From Hydrogenophaga sp. PBL-H3 (lineage in GTDB: Bacteria; Pseudomonadota; Gammaproteobacteria; Burkholderiales; Burkholderiaceae_C): a DNA stretch of 64,000 bases. Numbering within the stretch: the stretch's first letter is position 1; each line of letters starts with the position of its first letter. The notes below the pieces were generated by a model. That model saw only the letters and a program-made list of their open reading frames with translations. It did no database searches and was not told the DNA's origin. The stretch is from NCBI RefSeq assembly GCF_010104355.1, contig NZ_CP044972.1, forward strand, positions 2,480,001-2,544,000, written 5' to 3'. Of this stretch, positions 24,001 through 28,196 are shown piece by piece. Position numbers and translations under genes: made by a program.

Positions 24001-26504
24001 TAGCCCTCGGGAATGAGCTGGGTCTCCAGGATCTCTTTCCACCAGTCGGCGTTGCTGTAATCCTGCAGGCCCAGGTCCAGCGTGGCGCCAGTGCCCATGT
24101 ACTGGTAAGCCCGGTCGGTTTCGCCACCAGCGGTGTGGCCTCCATCCACCAGCACGCGGTCGCCGAAGGCCAGCGTCACCGAGCCGTCCAGGCTGGTGTG
24201 GTCGTGCGCCAGGCTGGCCAGCAGGTCGTTGAGCACGTTGGCCCCGCCGTCGGAGGTGCTGACGGCGCTGGACACGAGCCGGGTGTTGGCCGCAACCAGC
24301 GTCGTGTCGCTGGCCTTGACGGTGAGCGAGCCCAGCGCGGTGATGTCCACCGTGTTGTCGATGGCTGCGGTGTTGGTCACCAGGGCCTGGGCCGAACCGC
24401 TGACGAAGTTGCTGGTGAGGATGCCGCTGGCGGCCGCGCTCAGGGCACCGAACAGGCCGGCGCCGGTGGCGGTGTTGGTGTTGCTGACGGTGGCGTCGAG
24501 CCGGGCGCCGGCCTCCGCCTGCACCGTGACGTTGCCCGCCGCCTCGACGCGGGTGTTGTACAGGGAGGCGGTCACGTCCAGTGAGTCTTCCGCCGCGTCG
24601 CCGAAGCTGGTGCCGATCAGCGTCTCCAGCGTCTGTTCGCCAGCACTGATGTTCCAGCCCATGGCGTTGAATGCCACGGCCACACCGGCGCTGATGCCAC
24701 CAGCCACAAAGCCGATGCCCGTGGTGGTGGCGACACCGCTCAGGCCGGCCTGGGCATCGATGAGCGAGGTGTCGGTGGCCTGGACGCGCACCAGACCGCT
24801 GTCCAGGGTGGTGAGTTCGCTGTCAGAGACTTCGGCCGTGATGTCGCCGAGCACGCGGTTTTCGGCATACACACCGCCGAGTTCCAGCGCGCCGAAGGCA
24901 GAGCCGCCCAGCAGCGTGGCGTCGGAGAGTTCCACGCCCGAGGCGGTGGCGCGCAACTGGCGCGCCGCATCGGCGTCCAACGTGATGTCGCCGTTGGTGG
25001 CGCTCACCACGGAGCTGTCCATGGAGGCCGTGACCTCGCGCGCAACGGTGTTGCGCGCCACGCCCGCCTGCAGGCCGATTTCACCGACCACCATCTGGGC
25101 ATCGAGCAGCACCGGCGTGGCCTCGGCCGTGAGGCGGGCGCTGTCGGTGGCCGCCACCGACACCGACCCGGTGGCCGTGACGGCGCTTTCCGCCCGGATC
25201 GCGGCGAGGGTGTTGCCGTCCAGCGTGTTCGAAGCCACCCGGCCCAGTGCGGTGTACACCCCGGCGTTGCTCGCCAGCACCGAGAGCGATGCATTCACGG
25301 TGGCGCCGGTCACGCTGGCTTCGGCCACGTCGGTGACCGTGTTGCTGGCCTGACCCACCAGGCCGCCCAGCACCCGGTTGGAGACGCTGAACAGGTCTTC
25401 TGGCGCCACGCCCGTGCGCGGTGCCAGGTCGTTGCGCGCGCTCAGGGCCACCAGGCCACCGCTCTCGACCGTGCTGCCCTCCTGCAGCATCACGGTGGTA
25501 CTGCGCGTGAGCACCACCTGGGAATTCAGCAGCGCGAAGTCGAGTTCGAGTTCGATACCGCCGGACACATCGATGCCGGTGCTGTCGAGCTCGATCTGAA
25601 TCCAGCTGTCATCCAGGGCCTCGACGATCACGCCGTCCGCGCCGTTCACCGTGACACCACCGCCCACACTCACCGCCGTGGTGTTGTCCTGGGTGATCGA
25701 CAGGGTGGACTGGGTGAAATCGGCCGCATCGAACTGGGCCGTCACGACCGCGCGGTTGTGCGCGGTGATCGCCACCGTCTGGCCCTGCACGGTGGTGCCG
25801 GCGCCAGTGATGGCGATCGTGGCCGTGGATGCCGCATCGTGGCTCGTGAACCCGTTGAGCGCCGTGGTCGCGCCGGACTGCGCCGACAGCAACACCGCCC
25901 CCGAGGCTTCGATGTCGCCTTGAACCGTGATCGTGGCCAGGGTGTCGCTGTGCGCCATGAAGGTCACCGACGAGGCGCCCGTGATGGAGCCCGCCAGCGT
26001 GATCTCTTCACCCAGGGCCAGCAGTGCATGGCCCGCGAGATCGAAGTCACCCTCGAAGCGGATGGTGTCCTGACCGCCCAGCGCATCGATTTCGACGCTG
26101 TCGAACAAGCCGCTGTTGAAGCTGTCGATCAGGACCCCGCCGATCTTCACGTCCAGACCGGAAGCGGTTCGGGTCAACACCACCTCGTCGTCGCCACTGG
26201 TGCCGCCCACCTGCAAAACGCCCAGGGCATTGACATCGGCCGAGAGCAGCAGCCTGGGCTCCATGACCTCCAGGCCGAAAGGCCGGGTGCGCGTGCGCCC
26301 GCGCACCGAATGCAAAACCTGCGGCCGTCGCCCGTGTCTGGTCGGCACCAGCGGCAGGGTGTGATGCACCGTGCTGGCCGGCCGCATGAGCCGCCCGTAA
26401 CCATCCTGCAACCGCGACCACAGTGTCGAGGGCCGCAAGGCCCTGGCCAAAGCGAATCGGCGCCAGACGGATTCGGTGCGGCTGCGGTTGACGGACGTAT
26501 CCAT
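1..26504 (-). CDS. giant LEPR-XLL domain repetitive surface/secreted protein (3' end beyond window)
   Basis: One reading frame stays open from an ATG at 26502-26504 to the left window edge, giving 8,834 visible codons with no stop; the C-terminus is outside the window. The start is chosen because GGAG lies 6 nt upstream. An in-frame ATG at 26510 has no room for a ribosome site, and a stop lies just beyond it. Residues 1-75 are Arg-rich. Residues 78-90 (LEVMEPRLLLSAD) match the LEPR-XLL motif found near the N-terminus of very large exported proteins. The rest is Gly/Ala/Val/Asp/Thr-rich and reads like parallel beta-helix adhesin sequence (short GD-V-x-A-x-A-x-I strands). It carries three repeat classes, listed separately. 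Adhesion, biofilm or matrix function is inferred from the family type only. The export route cannot be seen because the C-terminus is missing. A BTAD regulator lies upstream in the same direction. Confidence 0.9.
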   Translation of the reverse strand, partial: MDTSVNRSRTESVWRRFALARALRPSTLWSRLQDGYGRLMRPASTVHHTLPLVPTRHGRRPQVLHSVRGRTRTRPFGLEVMEPRLLLSADVNALGVLQVGGTSGDDEVVLTRTASGLDVKIGGVLIDSFNSGLFDSVEIDALGGQDTIRFEGDFDLAGHALLALGEEITLAGSITGASSVTFMAHSDTLATITVQGDIEASGAVLLSAQSGATTALNGFTSHDAASTATIAITGAGTTVQGQTVAITAHNRAVVTAQFDAADFTQSTLSITQDNTTAVSVGGGVTVNGADGVIVEALDDSWIQIELDSTGIDVSGGIELELDFALLNSQVVLTRSTTVMLQEGSTVESGGLVALSARNDLAPRTGVAPEDLFSVSNRVLGGLVGQASNTVTDVAEASVTGATVNASLSVLASNAGVYTALGRVASNTLDGNTLAAIRAESAVTATGSVSVAATDSARLTAEATPVLLDAQMVVGEIGLQAGVARNTVAREVTASMDSSVVSATNGDITLDADAARQLRATASGVELSDATLLGGSAFGALELGGVYAENRVLGDITAEVSDSELTTLDSGLVRVQATDTSLIDAQAGLSGVATTTGIGFVAGGISAGVAVAFNAMGWNISAGEQTLETLIGTSFGDAAEDSLDVTASLYNTRVEAAGNVTVQAEAGARLDATVSNTNTATGAGLFGALSAAASGILTSNFVSGSAQALVTNTAAIDNTVDITALGSLTVKASDTTLVAANTRLVSSAVSTSDGGANVLNDLLASLAHDHTSLDGSVTLAFGDRVLVDGGHTAGGETDRAYQYMGTGATLDLGLQDYSNADWWKEILETQLIPEGYNLANSSSVAIGGLVVRNDLRTDVLALLDQVVAEITDGDIAVTALQAATISSVADANATASGGSAYGTGTVIAASGLIATNMVRSQADARASNSRLKLEKSLGGPVGTGTLTIDAQNRSSITATVKNAVTSGDTGVGVTLAFNTLGWEAQNLLYQTVDALVSTDIAEEDKAGARAELLNTVVTTHGSVAITAEMAALIDATVDNQATSTASAIYGATGLSVSALLASNMVSTETLASVGDPSDATQGSSITAAGAIEVRATESSSIQSGAEMLAKGSTSNDGGASLINNLARALLNEYRYTSRSGQQTVNPDDMVRVASDSTQGVPGALYVYQGSDPAVIDLDTVDYRSADWLRVDERNIVPAFGNVSNSDSIAIGGMVVRNDVRGGVNATVADSTLTGAAIGIHAVGQAIITASTLSAAEASGGSLYGSGTVIAGNGSAVTNLVLGGADALALRSELTSTVGDVAVTAENTAQIDATLLSKTSSGDTAVGVMLAFNSVGWTSQNLLMNALDAVIGRPVDSFDATRTEVGALAQGTRVLAANGSVYTYGGPTVSGQTLGDFFYNDAPSSWTLVAAGQQVETFDVRAADVGKLLTGDRVLADDGKVYRYLGDTTTIAALADGFQGDATQWDEVVSPYGNELPAATRARLLDTLVTSKGDVIVSAVGEAQINATVSNAASSAASALINATGKSIGGILASNKVSSAAEASIVYTDAFVHPVDADVQAAGRVAVVAQDNAGIYANTRLVSDSVTSNDGGVGLLGGEIDALLPVDHLSDDPNAPLEFGDRVQLIAGYGDKDFDSGDGEQSLATGQRVLVSAEHTASKFSSDNGVRLLRYADVVQLADDHDDPSRGDAGATYRFVAPGTRGQRTDLQTEDYTDTSRWVRIGGDADTLYEYLGSDATLDLALQDYTDESLWRVISGSEGEIYQYMGQTATVDLVLADFGDDTLWKLVPESQVIPSGLNITSSDSVGVGGVVVLNDVRSAVLAQIDQAEVTAASADDTDAAIAVTASVAAVIRADTDAALSSSGGNVFGKGTSLALGGVLATNLVLSAADALVTDSVLATTGTTGGDIAVAAENLSQIDALTRVVATSGAQTAAFLLAFNTVGWEAQNLLYNTLDALLGTSLFADERAARVNATVLDSQVRASGDFRLTADNAAQIFARVSNDATSYPSAFFGAAGQSVSGVLSSNLVNSSATARIAFTDGYTHPVLGDLIVGGNVLVEALDEASVDAETRLSAEVSPTNDAATGLFNNAASAFLDDYQYTTESGMQDLVFGDKVYVSFGAFDADYENDGETEQIVVLAVGDVVELDEGFDGDGTAGSRYRFIGLANGADVDLATEDFTDTTRWVEVGGSYQWMGSDALGLQVDLSALDLDDFTDYGRWKRLNPANLITDSTTYAVLSVLSASQKKATGTDPSLAGESTSLYGLIDRNDVRSEVLASIDGAVLRIGGDLSVQAWESATINALDDSYVVPWDGTGGVIATNLVLSSANATVTGSDVQTDGSVAIRAENLSTIDAEVTSKVEAWGAKTAVVAFNTIGWQSQNVLFNAVDALIGDPLISDAFNGEQPAEVQAYALDTRIVSGGDVTVDARSTAQISSYVGNDNEIVAEVDIVIPGAMEGAEAVAGGGVLASNKVSSFAKAYIAFTGATAGTVQAEGAVTVQAQDEAGINASSALSQLAVASNTLAGVVDQIQALLPGDFDYTTSSGTVLVESGTQVKVGPDFDPLRGDAGAVYRYIGQTGGELLLSAQTYTDELVWEKLVGGADNLEDLYPGIGNLTESDATAVGILVVMNDVRSGVDAYIHNAVVTAAQPTVWQHVAPAAGVDVIEIETGQRVQATDGRVFEYLGESDREFELDDTGFDDADLWRRVESVNVNAFETAFIQATAEASVQASGGSFLGKGSVLAVNGQIVTNVVLSHVTATITDSDITTTGGGSVAVLAENESTIDATMTATTSTGETGVGVTLAFNSIGWQSQNFLFNALDTIIGRPVDQYDHESTETVDSLAVGDRVKDMGTGDIYWYAGTGESAQEYTVYSKPTALVAGDRVRLNADLLDTDGVTVLAEAGLYEYAGSDLSDGDGIDLRALFSATGFVSADWALQDPVPIDLGADLQANPDRWKRVINPFANEQPALVLAHITDTALDVDGDLTVSATSQALINATVSNVAQSTASALYGAKGQSVGAVVASNKVSSDAQAYIRGDDTLTTEAGAVTVAAQDVSGIYANVKLVSASMTTNDGGAAVLQETINDFIAADHQSGDGTVQLVFGDRVRLADDYGDPDFSSDDSGVLLTQGKRVEVADGFDATRFTNESGKRLIVTGDKVQLTDDYNDAGLSTRGDKTVSLSNGQFVKLEADYTVTAADGDIQLVDLDAGDFVKRVVMGEPGSEADGQVLSSAIYRYVGTPGSVDLELEDYDDTDRWARVQGDDGAVYAYRGDSGPVDLAAQDFTGGDWQAVAGGVYRYVGVGGAGLRLDLAAQDYGDTTQWVRVGGEAGVVYEYLGSSAVADADLGLVDYTDSTLWLKIGGAGAIYEWMGSDASVNLGSADYTNLDFWKEVLVTKLIPSGYNISDSDSIGVGALIVLNDVRSDVDAEVSDVQLTAGSLSVTADQTAVIRATADSAASASGGSALGKGNVVAVSGVIATNLILSNAQALLDSSTVTLTGDLAVTASNVSLIEAVNLNSTTSGDKGVGVTLAFNTVGWEPQNVLFNAIDTLVGPFDYDHRSDEILEDGINNGALVQDVNDADAVYRYLGTTTTSRVDLNNADFDDPLAWERTLKVFAAERPALTHATLRDTVLAVGGDLTVSAVTEASIDATVSNEATSAAVALKGANATAVGVVLAKNMVSSDTRAHLENITGLADAAANHVGGSLVVTADDAALINADTTVKAIASVVNDYGLSIATNLLRTLIADYQFTSNSGMQSLNKGALVRVASDYGTTTEQIALRGKVVQYQGGPADVDLNSADFSTTTWLVRTVAGQDLDAALSFVLDLIPSNLGGGVSTAAGALVARNDVRGLADARVSDATLRVQDAFTVSALETASIQAAHQSTVQTKGGTATNVNGVIAANLVLSEANAIVEDSNVLTRTGDIVVDAENISTINATTTSSLTAKGTNVGVTLAFNSIGYASQNLLFDLADTLFGLGLADEMPAQVRAQILDSTVSAGGDLSVTAASDASITATVENSVTTIAKALFTFSATQSISVGAVVALNRVATQVRAGIDGVDPNGLSGVQDPINTASARGNVTIDGTDSAVIEAEVQVSTLAVAATPSGDKTSISVGLSVARNEVMTDMLVGVSDVSQVTATGGSVRVGANEAATIDATSTATSIALSLSLAGSNSTAFSGGGATAVNSIKGGAQAFIRDTRVTATKAAVDPTASTGAIEVITVNSAEIDALVRAIAVSAALTFKGSGTAVAIGLSIARNLIGWNEFGGADPLAVKAYVADTDGDGDTWLLADRGIEVSATSSNRIDATVQAAALALSISAKSAIAATGAGLWTDNRIASDIHAYIDGATRVQSDGALSVTAQDTSTIDADAMAAAISAALTAKSAISVAIGLSLAENAIRNSIQAHITDVDAVDTKGGTVTVSATDDATINATSTAVAVSIGASGKLGVAFAGGGAVATNTILTSTKAFIADSVLGAGADTVGAVDIDAVSTATVDARVLAVSAAVAFGGKAGVGVALGVSVARNFIGWSIDGDAVADYQTSDGLPAGDSLAAGDTVKLSEGARAGDVYEYLGETLTQPTANLQSSGIRNLMAGDLVEVTADHTGEGGTLGAVYRYLGGATANDNDNVNLTTENYEDSTRWELASTDLRTLDYSDRRVWRQTNLAAQVDEDGKSSSQVRAFIENTSIDATGDITVDADATRSIEALVVAGAVAVGGGGKAGIGASGAGVYTENRIRTDIEAFIHGDGALGITGASLALDARDASTIVATAGAASLAAGLGGGLGLAVSVGISLARNEIDNQIAAFIEDADTGIKTTTSEISVVATESASIGAFSVAASLAAGIGGKAGIALSGAGAWSSNNILSDVRAHITDSQVESATGVTIEATSTTSIDATVIAASVALAGGGLAGIGASIGLSIADNRIGDPGDASEVLAYIDSSTVNARNGALTISADGNQTIEALVVAGSAAVAASGVAAIGFSGAGVSATNLITQHIKAFIDGDDNNANATVTGIHADSIAIDAFDSSVILADAAAASLAASFAGVAGISLSIGVSLARNEIRNVVEAGMRNARQVVSREGDVTIHAGTIEDPSGFPSQYDASGVVALKAGDTVNSGGVVYRFRGEDQPYAPDFLSTDGVQQVRHGDLVGVADDDNELTLYRYNNTAATSTPVSLDLGTQTYPSSRWVLVKQPAAYNTNGGETDLETGDIVEVGRGYTVIRGSDETGVDLVPNKSFVTLGEDFEPVVGVRDGIEGATYQYIGTALLTSVDLNDIDYTDTTQWRLGKPADNAFGEGGVFYRFKGADVLDLELGLQDYTDTTRWEMITRNLAAEDFSDTSRWTRTSAITALSVAASLGVGVGGVAGIAVSGAGAEATNVILTHTNAFIESSNLQALQGDVDLDASNTASIDAIVISASAAIGAGGVAGVGASIGVAVARNYIGWDTSVSSGLAAEVDFSTGDASRDRFSGSNPLETGDLVRVDSGARAGDVYRYLGSTVDPRFTSSQGTVSVSENDLVEVSSGYTHDTDDDGTTPNGKVGGLYKYVGSDSASLNLSTQDYLDGDHWQYVGSTRLAEQDYGNEDLWQQANLGNARAQTRAYVDDSSITAGGALTQTAIADATINAIVFAGSAAITGGGVAGVGASGAGVYAANRIANDVGAFIRGDGSTGIDVGSVALLAQDSSRINALAGAASVAASFAGVAAVSVSLGVAVASNTVTNQVHAFIEDADQGLIARKGEVSIEAHELARVDAIVVAASVAIAGGFVGVAIGGAGAVADNIISNDVQSYIDGSVVTTQAPQDHTSDQLLTSLVTGKRVLVVDGATGLLGTGTVGSVYEYIGATRGSATEPVGLRGENYANTSLWRKLTIPSKDVTVEATNDAAIKSLTGAIAGAVSGGFVAVSGAVGLTLADNFIGDHSIEVFDVASGSFRSVNTSNTAKARIEDSTVHAAGDVRVLADSTERIEGDAFAGSVAIAIGIGGAVAGAGVQIRNTFGTDTHASVIDSELVATGNIDVLATSDSEMARSAAVGVALSGSLVGLSVAVSLAENTIANDVRAWIEGDAEHIVLATGDITVDADATARIADVEAVTVSVSIGLVAVSGGGLRMDNTIDNTVVASMTGGMNVMALGDVEVSAADHAYLEGDATNVTLAIGLGAAIGVSDVLNAITSDVSASVMGASSTDRLDLWADNLSVSALADADIDRTKTVGVAASLLGVAVNLAEAKVSTSASALVGQANVSVANDLVISASGVNQADASAVGGAFGAIAAGAMVSAVRIGGDHAVDVSAGVGDHTRIEAGGVTIGSAASNILTSHSQAAAGGLIAGAGADTTITNDTVSLARIGENVAITSGSLVVTSTHGQTFNATADAISFGLAFGAGAAITNTMNTRADIDIGVGSGAATNLTADSIFIKAVNAFQKPALDDGDYNLNSGSAGAFGLTILKSSTILNSDAVIDIGAGTSLTALGSNDQRGQIEIEAANTGAAFDKLRLESVTGFSLAIGLSEIRFDGDAEVNVTGATIENKTGDVVMATSSNVQVRPSANLFVGSAFASAVGVNVTSINTADNRVTVTDSTIKASDVNLTAGRNTDGISNQLFTSANAEILTISLFPSIVVPIVDADINETNQVNVRGTTRIQTLQDVILSANKGIGQVRADTSGLALSLSLIPFGFPVPDGADDRSVNEVNIDATALIEAGLNNKTVVRALPVTINGLERTDLLGNPIIARLNSTSDVAGVGRRLSDAELALLTPALPAGLKYEYAWLDVSEIAFRLTQSSFIQVAAGANQGGEVGAYYRFRPAVGADGIDIVLENENYADTLRWEKITRALSSDELNRTYGSDATAALRESAQGKFYVIKPVELAKPTVTYANVGNLLLSQREELVSWITNHRGDAEALARYQVQLDAIDETLEKLGLADYITPVATNAVVFDVAGAKRYQHTTMAAGYVLTSEDFSDTSRWTLLGGTTAQAGDILSTTTVGTRVVQRELDSLFLNIPDIYAAPGSIYIERDALDDAEEVLARDVYQDLVDTGRLIARSGASIDVFNATPFTTVFGDAIIRDNKRVQVVDGVYTVFEPGNAWLNTYKLTNNQDTTPPQIRIVQDAFPIAAYGFDANLARALGGLDQDMYLAGDVINENGGLVVTNFEGSIIVSGTLRAETVSITAFRDFSLNSEGWFHTNKDPRQYINYDAMRALAQQSAGINALADLLASLGFNLSGLSTDYDNATATPDIPSSAVPGLTAAINADNSRILAQGKITITARFLNINGLVQSGVDTIELDIDAGFNPGNRTVNFTDDDGIVLPGIHFGGDVPVDGYFDASRRAIVLEEISPQGGEIVVAGQILSTGHGMLRVANGYTNVLINNRSGYDLILDRIDTTTDRKGKITIVDTARLTKDVYEVSAGRVVHTPYQGVVATQPVSADGVVSAIVYTALPTVNEGTVGAGIEATYMPREGLHYVWSEGQSLQRTIITKYEQKSFNLLGDNALADWLVGDTSWVSRDTFYTDKQPLLESETLELEGTSGLPAYADESAYTIRYVQVSEGELDATKNVTKVFVGGDIRYGTGGTWYKYIGENALLYLPTQTYTDTNLWAPLTEAELAQIQLGDSNDEDDIAVLNRTLNQYYQGYINYSVDAEVWTEGGGWLRYKTVHTEITEIAGLKDIYTHTLKADYPISLDFLQGPTSPYINVQTQGNLYLNGDIESPVHGAINLRSFTGSIIGAEGIAIYGATPEVHAGQGVEDIIRLNIEGNKLPVDTPHKQGMNELTLRRGDFVERADGLYQFTGNGAVLQSNGTTVQVGRNAVTLLMSQQDLSDQRNWLKVADKGLIATAGGDITVNAVSLNNISSRFKIAEINSSKGDVLVNARNGIYAASAAAQITGEHVELDAADGYIGSSTLMLRVNSDIDGVAATGGLSARAQGDIFITEDNAARNAGNLKLVKAVSWTSTASVASTGGNVHLQTGNGTILDGMVELFRPGEAGTTLTRDMLSEQMKLDLDAGLFSLDAASFAVSPGLMRYLFPQTEFLGQTPAINADEDPNIVGVNVTLVAGGLDGGVGRASGRQSIDLSGNWSDLSDAEKSTLANATADDVIGAQYATYRYVGAGATGVNLGDSGFNFNTSDWVRITADVVSRLDRTTADTVTLTRGQRVLVQYSAGEYGLYTFNGGDDQGTAVTLNLATESFQAGGRWTELTANHATDDVGLKTLSANQIVQDKRHIDVLTLQLFDDVDIEASGNLSVDAGAAVVIDTTGDFKIDHILVDGDLRIRAGGSLFDSGDTAEKAAISVFGDLAMIAGTSIEGLASDTALRLQIAPDSLLNVDVRGNLRLVQVAADIEVSDFDTAVLGVSRLDINDLIAFRIDAGGVAEIEVKEGDLYLGRVEAGDAVELRAQSDILDFYDDAADTVVNVYTENAAADVFLYTATGNVGTATNFVDVQILQADLNGDVARDSFVNSVIDLNVGEYTSRDGNVTLTVAGQANIGLITALGNETADPATSLGDGLVTIRATGSIVDRRDDDLANIVATGAILVAGDDVGSHDNLFDTRIARLEAQVTSGGIWLRNTGDLVVGDISTLAGIQARNTVHLEVLGTLTVNEAIDTEDGPVWLKASQDITVNAGITSGGGAVSLLANRSIFFTERGYIDTETGASLVTLSADEDFNGTGGITMADRSYVDATDGNIDVRSARDILLSHLRTSTNVVVVSRLGAILDNGDSDLEIQARTAQLISQGDIGRDANELEVDVAFLEGSSTAGGIFIDDESGVVLGIIGLVGAPASFNALLNGLRARNDIRVTSTGFMRVREDVESTHATVELHAIDSAAMTLLPWIASGPGITSAGNDGSNADEDLILENAADIKGATRVTLLAGDD
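9300..13800 (-). repeat. short-period (62-65 residue) repeats in the giant protein
   Basis: Segments containing an A-[FHY]-I-[DE]-like turn recur on the minus strand near 9375, 9565, 9747, 11540, 11727, 11924, 12115, 12305, 12490, 13125, 13313 and 13500, that is every 186-195 nt. Between turns the protein alternates Ala/Ile/Ser-rich strands with Gly-rich loops and V-[SA]-[LV]-A-[RE]-N motifs. The regular spacing suggests one beta-solenoid coil block per unit. This region is built differently from the 14.6-24.7 kb super-repeats. Confidence 0.7.
14630..24680 (-). repeat. long-period super-repeats in the giant protein (about 8 copies)
   Basis: A landmark of the form LAFN-x-x-GW-x-x-QN-[LVF]-L recurs on the minus strand near 14650 (Tyr for Trp), 15920, 18090, 19380, 20675, 22500, 23560 and, degenerate, 24650. 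Intervals are about 1.06-1.3 kb (roughly 355-430 residues), stretched to 1.8-2.2 kb where extra aromatic units are inserted. Each period also contains a conserved ASNKVSS-like segment and an S-x-TNDGG-like segment. This is an internal duplication series within one gene, not a mobile element. Confidence 0.8.
16350..16830 (-). repeat. tandem array of short aromatic YxYxG...DYxD...W units
   Basis: Five consecutive units of about 30-35 residues read on the minus strand as YRYVG, YAYRG, YRYVG, YEYLG and YEWMG. Each is followed by a DL or NL, then a D-[YF]-x-D-like stretch, then a Trp. Similar single units or short runs appear throughout the giant protein, for example near 2290, 3880, 6180, 9850, 12690, 15760, 19930, 21150-21440 (three units), 22160 and 24090. 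The pattern is seen directly. A binding role, perhaps for carbohydrate, is only a guess. Confidence 0.75.
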
Positions 26505-26622
26505 GAGCATCTCCGGTTGTTTGCGCTATCCCTTGCGCCCACGCTGGCGTTGGTGCACAGCGCACGAAGCAACCGGCAATGACCCCAGAGTCAGCATTCC
26601 GTGAGCCTGCAACCTCCATGGC

Positions 26623-26688
26623 GATGTTTCCGGGGGCCATGAAACATCCCACCGCCAGCCGCAGTACCCTCGGGGGCATCCTAGGGAG
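26623..26688 (-). promoter_or_regulatory. two inverted repeats between the regulator and the giant gene
   Basis: The 202-bp gap between the regulator stop and the giant start holds two dyads. GATGTTTC (26623-26630) pairs perfectly with GAAACATC (26641-26648) across 10 nt. TACCCTCGG (26665-26673) pairs with CCTAGGGAG (26680-26688) at 7 of 9 positions. They could be operators for the adjacent BTAD regulator or leader hairpins. No convincing -35/-10 pair was seen, so this is a tentative call. Confidence 0.35.
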
Positions 26689-26706
26689 TGGGCACGTAGG
26701 GATGAC

Positions 26707-28113
26707 TTAGCAATCCCCAAGATCGCCTGGACTGCTCTCGAAAAAGGGCACGGCCCCAGGCGCGGTGAGCCTCCGGCTGGCCCGCACGGAGGCCTCTCGA
26801 ACGCTCTCCGTGCGTTCCGATGGCGCCAGACCCAGCACAATGGAGAGCAATTCCCGGCAGCGCCGGTGGACCCGAAGCACCTCCGCGTGTTCACCCAGCT
26901 GTTGGTGGCACAGCATCAACTGGCGGTAGAGCGCTTCAGTCAGGTTGTCGACCTCCAGGGCGCGCTCGTAGATCTCGATGGCCAGGTCCCACTGGCCGAG
27001 TTGCTCGAACCGGCCACCCAGCGCCCGCACCAGGCGCAGGTAACGGCTCTTGATGCGGTCGCGGTAGGCCAGGACCCAGGGCTCGTCGCCCTCCGACTGC
27101 AGGAAATGGCCCGAATACAGTCGCAAGGCAGCCAGGGCGTCGCGCTGCAAGGCACGGCCCCGGGCTGCATCGGTCGGCGCGTCGGCCGCGAGGAAGGCGC
27201 CGGACAGGCGCTGGAAGGCCCAGGCGTCGACCCAGCACATTGACGGGTCCAGCGTCAGTTTGCCGTTGCGCACCTGGATCACTTCAACCGGCCCCATCAG
27301 TTTTCTCAGCCGGTGCAAGGTGTTGTCGAACAGGTTCTTCATGTCACCCCCATCCTCGTCGGGCCAGAGGTTGCGGATGAGCAACGGAAGCGACACCTCG
27401 CGTCCGCCGTTGGCAATGAGCGCTTGAAGCAACTCCAGCGCCTTGCGCGGGGATTTGCCGGAGAACGCCAGGGGCGCGTTGTCGCACAGCACGGCAAACC
27501 GACCCAGGGTGTGAATGCGAACCGGCCAGGGCCAGTTGAGCGACTCGGCCGCATCGGGCGGGGGCGGGGGCCAGTGCTGGCGGATCAGCGCCTTCACGCG
27601 TTCGACCTCGACCCCCTCCTCCAAGGCCAGCGAGAACAGACGAGTCATGGCAGGCGCCGGCCCGGGCAGCTTGTGGGACAGGCAGGGTGCAAACCGCTCG
27701 CCCAAGGCCAGGCGAAGCAGGCGCTGCGCGACCGCAGGTTGCCGTTCACGCAAGGCATCGGCGAGAAAGAGCAGTGCCATGACCTGCGCTTCTTCCGCGA
27801 AAGTGGCCACGCTCCCCAGGGCTCGGGTGTCAGACACCTGATCCGCTGCGGGCAGCGGCTCTCCCGCCTCACCCGGCACGGCCCAGGACCTCACGAACGT
27901 CTGTACGCACAGGGAGAGCTCGGCCTCCCGGCCTCGGGCTCCCGCGCCGCCAGCCCAGGCCACCATGCAAGCATTGAAACGCGCGGGGTCACCGTGGACA
28001 AACGCGAGCTGGGACAGGTTGCCGTCTTGAAACGCCGTGGCCGTGCCAACGGCGCCAGGCACAGGCGCGGGAACGTCCAGCTCGTCCCCTGCAAGCAATT
28101 TGCGAACTCTCAC
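26707..28113 (-). CDS. BTAD-domain transcriptional regulator, apparently N-terminally short
   Basis: This is a 468-residue protein if started at the GTG at 28113, which has GGAG 4 nt upstream and lies downstream of a good promoter. The same frame stays open further upstream, but only over the end of the neighbouring flavoprotein gene. Residues about 155-180 (RLFSLALEEGVEVERVKALIR) and 198-300 (WPWPVRIHTLGRF ... SGKSPRKALELLQALI ... LWPDED ... LHRLRKLMG) match the linker and winged helix of MalT/SARP-like regulators. The remainder (CWVDAWAFQRL onward) is a TPR-like bacterial transcriptional activator domain. Members of this family usually carry a large P-loop ATPase and TPR region in front. 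No Walker A is visible here, so the gene is either a naturally short form or a 5'-truncated one. It lies 202 bp upstream of the giant gene on the same strand, so control of that gene is plausible but inferred. Confidence 0.75.
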   Translation of the reverse strand: MRVRKLLAGDELDVPAPVPGAVGTATAFQDGNLSQLAFVHGDPARFNACMVAWAGGAGARGREAELSLCVQTFVRSWAVPGEAGEPLPAADQVSDTRALGSVATFAEEAQVMALLFLADALRERQPAVAQRLLRLALGERFAPCLSHKLPGPAPAMTRLFSLALEEGVEVERVKALIRQHWPPPPPDAAESLNWPWPVRIHTLGRFAVLCDNAPLAFSGKSPRKALELLQALIANGGREVSLPLLIRNLWPDEDGGDMKNLFDNTLHRLRKLMGPVEVIQVRNGKLTLDPSMCWVDAWAFQRLSGAFLAADAPTDAARGRALQRDALAALRLYSGHFLQSEGDEPWVLAYRDRIKSRYLRLVRALGGRFEQLGQWDLAIEIYERALEVDNLTEALYRQLMLCHQQLGEHAEVLRVHRRCRELLSIVLGLAPSERTESVREASVRASRRLTAPGAVPFFESSPGDLGDC

Positions 28114-28196
28114 CGGGCTCCCCCCAAGATCCAGATACCGGAGCTTTCTGTCGAAGTCGGTACTCGGAAATACGCGGAATGGCGTACCCCCGGGGA

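Noticed and set aside
9300-24680. Regular repeats suggesting a CRISPR array or minisatellite
   Set aside because: Repeats are long, diverged and keep the reading frame; they encode protein repeats, with no short identical repeats and unique spacers.
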